From: Blautia liquoris
GTDB taxonomy: Bacteria > Bacillota > Clostridia > Lachnospirales > Lachnospiraceae
Direction of reading: 5' to 3'
DNA: 64,000 nucleotides
Assembly (NCBI RefSeq): GCF_015159595.1
Contig: NZ_CP063304.1
Coordinates: 3,162,001 to 3,226,000 of the forward strand
The position numbers and the translations under genes are program-made. The notes under the pieces were generated by a model. That model was not told where the DNA came from. It saw only the letters and a program-made list of their open reading frames with translations, and did no database searches. Of this stretch, positions 16,386-23,508 are shown piece after piece; the stretch's first letter is position 1, and each line of letters opens with the position of its first letter.

Positions 16386-17234
16386 TCACCCCTTCACTGC
16401 TCCGGCTGTCATACCTCTTACAAAGCTCTTCTGCATAAACAAGAATAACACAACAATAGGCAGACAGGCAATTACCATTCCCGCGAGAACTACACCCCAT
16501 TCAGTCATCAGACCGTCGCGAAATGCCATAAGACCAACGGGTATAGTTCTCATATTCGAACTGTCGACAAAAATAGTTGCAAAAACAAATTCATTCCACG
16601 CATAATATGCCGTCATGATAACAACTGTTGAGATGATTGGCTTTGAAAGCGGAAGATATATATTCGTATAGATCTTCATCAGCCCGGCACCGTCTATGAT
16701 GGCCGCCTCTTGCATCTCTTTTGATATTCCGACAAAGAATGATCGGATCAGCATAATAGACACGGGAAGTCGAAATGCTATGTAAGGGAGTATCATGGCC
16801 GATAAAGTATTTTTGATTCCCATCGACTTCAACAGCATAAAGAGTGGCAGCAGACAAACCTGCGGAGAAAGCAGCAAACCGCACATGCAAATCAAAAACA
16901 GTATATTTCCCAGTTTCCCTTTCATCTGACAGATGCCAAATGCCGCAAACGTTGACACCAGAACAACTCCGATGATCGTGCACACGGTAACAATCGCACT
17001 GTTGACAAAATACTGCGAAATACCACGATTCCAGGCAAGAGAATAGTTTTCAAAGTGCCACACATCCGGCATTCCCCATACATCACCATAGATGCCTGCA
17101 TAATCCTTAAACGATGACATGATGATCCAGAAAAGGGGATACAGGATAATGACTGCCAGTAAAACCAGTACTACGATCCAGATGATCTCTCCTGGTCCAT
17201 AAACTTTTTTCTTTTTTGTTTTTTGTCTGCTCAT
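16386..17234 (-). CDS. frlM: Sugar ABC permease, MalG type (FrlM)
   Basis: A 282-residue inner-membrane permease with six helices and the EAA loop EAAIIDGAGLMKIY near residue 190, the docking site for the ATPase. The C-terminal FVRGMTAGAVKG tail is typical of MalG-type subunits. The gene starts two bases after the stop of frlN and is followed by frlD after seven bases. No ATPase is encoded nearby, so a shared MsmX-like ATPase is expected. Confidence 0.88.
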   Translation of the reverse strand: MSRQKTKKKKVYGPGEIIWIVVLVLLAVIILYPLFWIIMSSFKDYAGIYGDVWGMPDVWHFENYSLAWNRGISQYFVNSAIVTVCTIIGVVLVSTFAAFGICQMKGKLGNILFLICMCGLLLSPQVCLLPLFMLLKSMGIKNTLSAMILPYIAFRLPVSIMLIRSFFVGISKEMQEAAIIDGAGLMKIYTNIYLPLSKPIISTVVIMTAYYAWNEFVFATIFVDSSNMRTIPVGLMAFRDGLMTEWGVVLAGMVIACLPIVVLFLFMQKSFVRGMTAGAVKG

Positions 17235-17236
17235 AA

Positions 17237-18124
17237 TTATCCCTCCTCGTCCGAGCCAAAAGAAAAGAACTGCACAGAGGATAATACCGCAGTAATCACA
17301 AAAATAAGCATCGCAATTGCCGAAGCATAGCCCATGTTGTTTTTGACAAATCCGGTCTGATACATGTGCAGCGATAGTACCATTGTCGCCGTACCTGGAC
17401 CACCGCTTGTCAAAATGTATGGTTCGTTGAATACGGTAAATGCCCCGACCACAGTGAGAATCATCGTTACAAAGAACATTGATCTGACCTGAGGAACTGT
17501 GATATAAAAGAATCGTTTCAATTTTCCGGCTCCATCCACGGTAGCAGCCTCATAGAGATCCTCGGGAATCTTCTGAATTGCAACGATAAACAACATTACG
17601 ATATAGCCAAGGCTCTGCCACTGTGACACAGCAATTACCGAATACATCGCTGTTTTTTTATTTCCAAGCCATATTTTTGCGAATTTTCCAAGCCCTATAT
17701 TCTTCAGGAAACTATTTAACAACCCCATCTGTGGGTTATATATGAAATCAAAAAGCAGGCATACAACTGTCATCGAAATCAGAGTAGGAATAAAATATAC
17801 ACTTCTGAAGAAAGGTGATATTTTTTTAAATGCTACATCTTCCAGAACTGCCGCGATGACAAGTCCCAGTCCTACCTGACAGATAATTGATACAATCGCA
17901 TACCGAAGATTGTTTTTCAAACTGATGGGAATCGTCTTATCTGAAAAAAGCTTTCTATAGTTTTCCAGTCCTACCCATTCCTTCTCTACATCCGACAATC
18001 CAAAAGACTGAAAACTATAGATTACATTTTTCACCAGCGGGTAAAACACAAAAAGTCCGAGAATTATAAGGGCCGGAATGACAAACAGGAACGCCTGTAA
18101 ATTTTGCTTTTTTTGCCTTTTCAT
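17237..18124 (-). CDS. frlN: Sugar ABC permease, MalF type (FrlN)
   Basis: A 295-residue permease with six hydrophobic helices and the EAA loop EAATVDGAGKLKRF near residue 190. YPLVKNVIYSFQSFG near the first helix is typical of MalF-type subunits. It follows frlO after a 62-bp gap holding a 12-bp hairpin, and nearly abuts frlM. It would form a heterodimer with FrlM for import of fructosamines captured by FrlO. Confidence 0.88.
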   Translation of the reverse strand: MKRQKKQNLQAFLFVIPALIILGLFVFYPLVKNVIYSFQSFGLSDVEKEWVGLENYRKLFSDKTIPISLKNNLRYAIVSIICQVGLGLVIAAVLEDVAFKKISPFFRSVYFIPTLISMTVVCLLFDFIYNPQMGLLNSFLKNIGLGKFAKIWLGNKKTAMYSVIAVSQWQSLGYIVMLFIVAIQKIPEDLYEAATVDGAGKLKRFFYITVPQVRSMFFVTMILTVVGAFTVFNEPYILTSGGPGTATMVLSLHMYQTGFVKNNMGYASAIAMLIFVITAVLSSVQFFSFGSDEEG

Positions 18125-18151
18125 GATGGAACTCCACCTCTTTCCATTTTC

Positions 18152-18180
18152 AATGAGAGGCCAACGTATGGCCTCTCATT
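18152..18180 (-). promoter_or_regulatory. Intercistronic hairpin between frlO and frlN
   Basis: AATGAGAGGCCA (18152-18163) pairs perfectly with TGGCCTCTCATT (18169-18180), loop ACGTA, with no T-run. It probably stabilises the frlO message or attenuates read-through, giving more binding protein than permease. Confidence 0.7.
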
Positions 18181-18186
18181 CTATCA

Positions 18187-19509
18187 TCAATGCAGGCTGG
18201 CAGCAGCCTCTTGTACTTGTTCCATAACACTTTGAGGAGTTTCATCCCCCGTGACAATTGCCTGTGCTCCCTGTCCGTATACAGTATAAACCGAAGGGTC
18301 ACATGCATTGTCAAACCATGGAGAAAGTGTCGATGCTGATTTTATGATCTCCATAGCTTCCAGCTGCGATGGCAATGCACTTGATTCATCCACAGCTCCG
18401 TCAACACTGGAAATCTCGCCGCTTTGTTTCGTAAGCTCTGCTCCGCCGTTTTTGCTGACGAGCCATTTTAAGAACTTTACACATTCTTCCGGATTCTTTG
18501 CATTTTTACTGATCATGAAGCCTTCTGGTGCACCTGTCAGTGCTTGTGGATCTCCTTTTCCCTCCTCAAATGCCGGGAAATTAAAAAATCCATATTCAAA
18601 GCCTTCCGGAATCGATTTTTCAAGCATAGGTATTTCGGCAAGCTGCATATACATGATTGGTGCCTCACCTGTGGCAAACTTCGTATTTCTGGCTGTCTCG
18701 TGGTCGATCGCAACGCTTTCCTCTCCCATATAGGAAGTAAGCTGTTTCCACTTTTCCAAAACTTCCTGATAAGCGGGATCTGTGAATTCACCTGTCTTCG
18801 AATCGTAATCCTTCTCCAGTACCTTTGGATCTACCATTCTCTGATTCATGGTTCCGAGATAATGAAGAACTGCCCAGCTGTCCGATAAACCTTCCACAAC
18901 CGGAGTTTCATAACCAGACTTTTTCAACTCATCCAGCACGTTTATAAATTCCTTCCATGTCTTGGGCGTTTCAAGTTTAGTCTCCTCAAAGATCTTTTTA
19001 TTATAGAAGAAGACCTTCCCGTCCTGTGACCAGGGTATTCCATAGATCTTATCATCGAAAGTAAATCCGTCAACACTGGCTTTGGCAATCTTCGACGACC
19101 ATTGCGTATCATCGTCATAGATCTCGTTCAATTCCATTACATTTCCTGAATTGATCATCTCCTGTGCGAAGGTTCCCGACCAGGATGAAAAAACATCCGG
19201 AATCTCATCTGTCGTCACGACCATGCGAATTTTTTCCTTATACTGATCATTCAGGATTGCATCCATCTTAATCGTAACATTCGGATTCTCATCCATATAT
19301 TCTTTGATTAATCCCTGGAACATCGCATTCTTCGGATCGTTGGGCCAGCGATGGAAGAAGTTGATCTCTACCTTTCCTTTACTGTCCTTTCCGGAAACTG
19401 TCTTATCTCCCGAACTACTTTTATCCCCGGATGCATTTCCACATGCCGGAAGAGAAAGTGACATAACAGCAGTCAACAGTAACGCAATTGCTTTCTTATT
19501 CTTCTTCAT
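18187..19509 (-). CDS. frlO: Extracellular solute-binding lipoprotein (FrlO)
   Basis: A 440-residue family 1 binding protein. The signal peptide ends in a lipobox at Cys23 (SLPAC), followed by a Ser/Lys/Asp-rich linker. The mature part has the usual two-lobe pattern (VEINFFHRWPNDPKNAMF, later WSQDGKVFFYNKKIFEETKL). The ATG follows AGGAGG. It is second in the operon after frlB, as in B. subtilis. Ligand specificity for fructose-amino acids is inferred from the neighbours. Confidence 0.88.
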   Translation of the reverse strand: MKKNKKAIALLLTAVMSLSLPACGNASGDKSSSGDKTVSGKDSKGKVEINFFHRWPNDPKNAMFQGLIKEYMDENPNVTIKMDAILNDQYKEKIRMVVTTDEIPDVFSSWSGTFAQEMINSGNVMELNEIYDDDTQWSSKIAKASVDGFTFDDKIYGIPWSQDGKVFFYNKKIFEETKLETPKTWKEFINVLDELKKSGYETPVVEGLSDSWAVLHYLGTMNQRMVDPKVLEKDYDSKTGEFTDPAYQEVLEKWKQLTSYMGEESVAIDHETARNTKFATGEAPIMYMQLAEIPMLEKSIPEGFEYGFFNFPAFEEGKGDPQALTGAPEGFMISKNAKNPEECVKFLKWLVSKNGGAELTKQSGEISSVDGAVDESSALPSQLEAMEIIKSASTLSPWFDNACDPSVYTVYGQGAQAIVTGDETPQSVMEQVQEAAASLH

Positions 19510-19542
19510 ATACCGCTCCTCCTTTTATCTTGGGGTATATCT

Positions 19543-20517
19543 CTAATATTCCATTCTCCACATATACCGGCGGACTCCCAAATCATGTCCCCGCTGATAT
19601 GCGAATTCATCTGCCAGTGATCGAAGCACTGCCCCCGCGAGAAGCGGTGCAAAGTATTCCTGAACTTCCTCATCAATACCTGTCATGTCGAATTCCGCTT
19701 CGTCAACCAGCATAATTTCATTCGAATATTTCTTACAAAAAGCATAGGCCCTGTCATCCAGGGGTCTGGTTGCTCCGACACCTTTGATAATAATAAATGG
19801 TACATCAAAGTCCGTGATTTCGAAGGGGCCGTGGAAATATTCTCCCGAGTGAATAGCACTGGAATGGATCCACTGCATCTCCATCAGCAGACAGCTGGTA
19901 AATGAATAAGCTTCCCCATAGCTGGCGCCGCTGGCCATCGTATAGATAAGAGTCTCTCTTTTATATTTGCTTCCCCATTCTTTCAGTCTATCTGCGTATT
20001 TTGTCTTTGCATCTTCAATCACACCATTCAGATGATCAACTGCATCTATACCCTTCTGATATTTCTCACACGGCTGAATTGTGTTTAACACAGAGAACAA
20101 CAGACGGTACAAGATGCCTTTGTTCTTATCACTTTCATCGGCATCTCTCCAGTCATAATGGAGACAATATTCAGACGCTTTCCACAGCGGTGAATCTACC
20201 AAATTCGATAAAGCGATCGTTGTGGCACCTTTCTCGCGTGAAACTTCTGCTGCTTTTACCGTTTCCGGGGTATTTCCCGAATGAGAACAAGTGATAACCA
20301 CAGAATCCGGCCCCAGTGCCTTTGGCGCTCTATGTACGAATTCGTTGGAACTGTACACACTGGAAGGTATCTCAATTTCTCTGTCGAACAGATACTGACC
20401 CGGCATCAGAAATGCCTGAGAACCTCCACATGCAACAAAATAAAAATGATTGATCCTTTCCTTAGATGCAACTGCTCTGACTGCCTCATTGATTTGATCG
20501 ATATGCTCCTGTTTCAT
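19543..20517 (-). CDS. frlB: Fructosamine-6-phosphate deglycase, SIS domain
   Basis: A 324-residue double-SIS sugar isomerase-like enzyme. The phosphosugar-binding loop CSHSGNTPETVKAA is near residue 80. The segment SSAIHSGEYFHGPFEIT near 225, RTRPLDD-like ATRPLDDRAYAF and the C-terminal VRRYMWRMEY agree closely with E. coli and Bacillus FrlB. It cleaves fructosamine 6-phosphates to glucose 6-phosphate and the free amine. The ATG follows TAGGAGGAAGG. It is first in the operon behind a canonical promoter. Confidence 0.9.
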   Translation of the reverse strand: MKQEHIDQINEAVRAVASKERINHFYFVACGGSQAFLMPGQYLFDREIEIPSSVYSSNEFVHRAPKALGPDSVVITCSHSGNTPETVKAAEVSREKGATTIALSNLVDSPLWKASEYCLHYDWRDADESDKNKGILYRLLFSVLNTIQPCEKYQKGIDAVDHLNGVIEDAKTKYADRLKEWGSKYKRETLIYTMASGASYGEAYSFTSCLLMEMQWIHSSAIHSGEYFHGPFEITDFDVPFIIIKGVGATRPLDDRAYAFCKKYSNEIMLVDEAEFDMTGIDEEVQEYFAPLLAGAVLRSLADEFAYQRGHDLGVRRYMWRMEY

Positions 20518-20570
20518 AATCCTTCCTCCTAGATATTATTATATGATGTTATCGTGTTTCTATAGATGAC

Positions 20571-20599
20571 ATTATATAACGTTATAGCAAGAACGTCAA
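20571..20599 (-). promoter_or_regulatory. frlB operon promoter with embedded palindromic operator
   Basis: On the minus strand TTGACG (20594-20599) and TATAAT (20571-20576) have a 17-bp spacer. TATAACGTTATA (20575-20586) is a perfect 12-bp palindrome that overlaps the -10, well placed for a repressor such as the GntR protein encoded downstream. GATAAC and ATAACG motifs recur on both sides. Confidence 0.75.
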
Positions 20600-21092
20600 C
20601 ACTAAAAAGAAATTAATTTTCGTTATCACGTTTTTTTCCAAAAATTATTCTTTATTTGTCTCTATTCGTCAAACATTTTATTTAATTTGAATTTTTTTGT
20701 CATGTAGTGAAAATTCCAACAATTTACGCGAACTACTCAGCTATTGAGTAATCAGGGACATGTGCCGCGCTCTTTGAAAAACTGCATGGGTACATTCCCC
20801 AGTGCACCCGAAATAATCAGTGGAAGAAATACTATTTTAAACTATGGCGTAATTTAGGGCTTTTTATGTATTCTGATTTTTTTAGGATATTAGTACTTTT
20901 TACTACACCATTTTATATTAGAAGAAAGTTCTAAGAATTTCATATTTTTAAGGAAGAAGTTTTTGGAAGACTTTTCACATAGCAAAAAATACGCTACATT
21001 GTGAACTTTCGTTCTTCGTAAGCGCACTTTTTAAAAGAACATCATTTTAGTTCACTGCTGTGATCAGGCTGTAAGTAAGTTGATTTACTTAC
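20600..21092. other. AT-rich intergenic stretch with inverted repeats and a short decayed frame
   Basis: No complete gene is seen. On the minus strand 20752-20841 encodes a 29-codon fragment ending QFFKERGTCP and a stop, which looks like the tail of something lost or a small repeated element. Inverted repeats include TACTCA/TGAGTA near 20734-20750, CACATAGC/GCTA..TGTG near 20983-21004 and GTAAGTAA/TTACTTAC (21071-21078 with 21085-21092). Confidence 0.4.
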
Positions 21093-21102
21093 TTTAAAGA
21101 AA

Positions 21103-21147
21103 TACCCTCTCCGGACAAGCGCCTGTTTGCTCAATCCTAAGAGGGTA
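21103..21147 (-). terminator. Terminator after the GH105 gene
   Basis: TACCCTCT (21103-21110) pairs with AGAGGGTA (21140-21147), and on the minus strand the stem is followed by TTTCTTTAAAG. It ends the transcript 16 bp after the GH105 stop. The loop is long (29 bases). Confidence 0.6.
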
Positions 21148-21162
21148 GAATTTTGTAGATAT

Positions 21163-23391
21163 CTAATTAAATCCTTTGAGTTTCATCAGTTCGGCTGCCG
21201 CCATCATCACGATGCCTGTTCCGTGATCGTCATTTTTCTTGGCCGGAAGTTGTTTATAGTACTCAGCATCCTTTGCACATCCCGATCCCAAACAAACGCT
21301 GTAAACGTCTCCCACGGAATCGACGGAATTTTGCAGCAAAGCTGTCCACGCTTTTCGAATACATGGCAGATAAATTTTGCCATCCAGCCAGCCACGATTG
21401 ATACCACGGGCAATGCTAAGCAGGAACATGGCGGTACAGGAGGTTTCCTGATAAGAGTCAGGCCGATTGAGTACTTGATGCCACATGCCGGATGCATCCT
21501 GCCAAGTCAGGATACCTCGCATGAATCGCTGATACAAGCATAGCTCTTCTTTCCACTTTGGGTTTTCCTGCGGCAAGAGAGTCAGAATCTCAGTGAGAGT
21601 TACGGCAATCCAGCCGTTACCGCGTCCCCAGGGAATACCGTTCCTCTGCTCTTCTTCTGGAAAATAAATATGTGAAAAAATCTGTTCTTTTTCCATCCAA
21701 AGACGTTTTCGGAAGCCTTCTATCTGCCGGTGAACCTCTTCTTCATAAACACTATTTCCAGTCAGCCGATACAGCCTGGCGAGAAATGGGCAGCTCATAT
21801 ACAGATCGTCGGCCCACATGGTCTTTACCCGAAAGTAAGTTCCGTCCGGAAACCGCGGGATATGCGTCATCACAGCATCTCCAATGGCATGGATGACTGA
21901 GAGCAGCTTTTGATTACCGGTTATTTCATAAGTTTCGATCAATGATACACCGATCGTGCCACAGGCGTCCAGGTCAGGAAGCCCCCAAGCCCTAGGGGTG
22001 AGCGTGGGATCACCGAACTGGTCTTTATCCCAATCCTTGTAGTCAAAGTAGTCGGCCATCGTCTGAATGCTGTCTACATAATACTGGAGCTGTTCCATAT
22101 TTCCGGTCGTTTTGGCCGCATACATGAGGCCGTGCAACCCCACCTGAACAGCATAGAACCACTGCCCGAAAAATATACCGTCCCGATAGGGCCGGATATA
22201 GGTTTCTTTCTGCGGCATGCGCCAAAACGTCTGCTGATAGTTCCCCAGTGGATAGGGGTGTTTAAACTGTATCTCGTATTCCGGCGCAAAAGGAATCTCC
22301 AGTGGGTCTCCCGCCTCCGTAACATAGGGCCCGGTTATAATCCACTGTGCGGGTCCTTTGTTCCCAACCTTTACGAAAGGTACACTGCTTACCGATTTGC
22401 CATCTATTGTACGAACAGCGCCATTCATCCACCATGCACTGGCAGTACGTGGAACCTTGACCAGAACTTCTAACTGGTCTCCGTTCCCTTCAAAAGGTAT
22501 GGCTGTCACACTCCCGCCAGATACATCAAAGGCCTTTTTACCCACAAAAACACGGGCATTTCCAGAAACAGAAAGCCAAAGCTCATACTTCGTTCCTTCC
22601 TGGCTCGGCACATAAGTCAATGCATAGGCACATCCCTCGCTGTCACCGTATACCTCTGCGAAGTCTACCCGGCTGCCCAGGTCCGCTTCTTTCCATCTGG
22701 GTTCCCATCGTAGTTCGTCGCCAGAGGGAAGTCTTGTGCGATCCTGGTAAGCAAATCTATTCTGCTTAAGCTCTTCCTCAAATGAATTGATATCGGTGCC
22801 GGCAGGAAAAGGTCCGATGTGTGCAAATCCCTCCATTCCTTCTGTTTCCTCAAAGGGCAGGGTCGGACGCACCGAAAGAAGATAATCCCTTGTCCAACGG
22901 AACGGATATCGGGGATAAGCGATGTAAAGCAGAAGGCCCCAGTTATGCTCTCTCTTTTGGCATCGGATAAGCAGGTCGTTTTTACCACTTTGCAGCTGCA
23001 CGTTTATAATGGTGTATTCGGCCTCATCCTTCACTTTCGAAAGTGGTTTTTCCAATCTTCCGCCCCAATATATCTCCGCGCCATTTAACCAGATCTTGGC
23101 ATTGCCAGCGATAGTAAGCGCGGCTTCGCTGTCTCTGTCAGCCACCACATTGGTGCGGATATAGGCTATATCTCCGACGTTGGCCTTTTTATAGACGTAA
23201 TTCAGATCCAGCTCTGCCATCTGCGAGATGGGTGTCAAGGCCATGTGCTCCTGTTTAAAATATGGGCGCAGGGTCAGATCAACGCGGGGTCGGTGCGTCA
23301 GCATCCTTTCGCTGATCAGGCAAATGGCTTCTTCCGGTTCTCGCAGACCTGCAACATAGGCCGAGTCTTCTATTTTTAGCTTCTCATTCAT
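21163..23391 (-). CDS. GH105-type unsaturated glycuronyl hydrolase with N-terminal accessory domains
   Basis: A 742-residue cytoplasmic protein. The ATG at 23391 follows GGAAAGGA. The C-terminal third has the alpha/alpha barrel motifs of YteR: WADDLYMSCPFLARLYRLTG with the catalytic Asp and WGRGNGWIAVTLTEIL. These enzymes remove the unsaturated uronate left by polysaccharide lyases. The first 400 residues look like two beta-rich modules (AALTIAGNAKIWLNG near 95 and WLSVSGNARVFVG near 285), not present in single-domain YteR. It follows the large unrecognised protein by 117 bp and is the last gene of the importer operon. Confidence 0.85.
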   Translation of the reverse strand: MNEKLKIEDSAYVAGLREPEEAICLISERMLTHRPRVDLTLRPYFKQEHMALTPISQMAELDLNYVYKKANVGDIAYIRTNVVADRDSEAALTIAGNAKIWLNGAEIYWGGRLEKPLSKVKDEAEYTIINVQLQSGKNDLLIRCQKREHNWGLLLYIAYPRYPFRWTRDYLLSVRPTLPFEETEGMEGFAHIGPFPAGTDINSFEEELKQNRFAYQDRTRLPSGDELRWEPRWKEADLGSRVDFAEVYGDSEGCAYALTYVPSQEGTKYELWLSVSGNARVFVGKKAFDVSGGSVTAIPFEGNGDQLEVLVKVPRTASAWWMNGAVRTIDGKSVSSVPFVKVGNKGPAQWIITGPYVTEAGDPLEIPFAPEYEIQFKHPYPLGNYQQTFWRMPQKETYIRPYRDGIFFGQWFYAVQVGLHGLMYAAKTTGNMEQLQYYVDSIQTMADYFDYKDWDKDQFGDPTLTPRAWGLPDLDACGTIGVSLIETYEITGNQKLLSVIHAIGDAVMTHIPRFPDGTYFRVKTMWADDLYMSCPFLARLYRLTGNSVYEEEVHRQIEGFRKRLWMEKEQIFSHIYFPEEEQRNGIPWGRGNGWIAVTLTEILTLLPQENPKWKEELCLYQRFMRGILTWQDASGMWHQVLNRPDSYQETSCTAMFLLSIARGINRGWLDGKIYLPCIRKAWTALLQNSVDSVGDVYSVCLGSGCAKDAEYYKQLPAKKNDDHGTGIVMMAAAELMKLKGFN

Positions 23392-23508
23392 TTTTCTTAT
23401 TCCTTTCCTACAGGCAACGACAGCATTTTTAACTGCAAACCTGCGTCGCGAACCACTAATACATTGGGCCCAGCCGCTTTTACACGGCTGACCCAACGGT
23501 TATGTTTT

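Noticed and set aside
22132-22473. Several 80-140-codon open frames on the plus strand within the GH105, large enzyme, GH95-like and lyase genes.
   Set aside because: They follow the codon bias of the opposite strand, have no ribosome-binding sites and give no recognisable protein.
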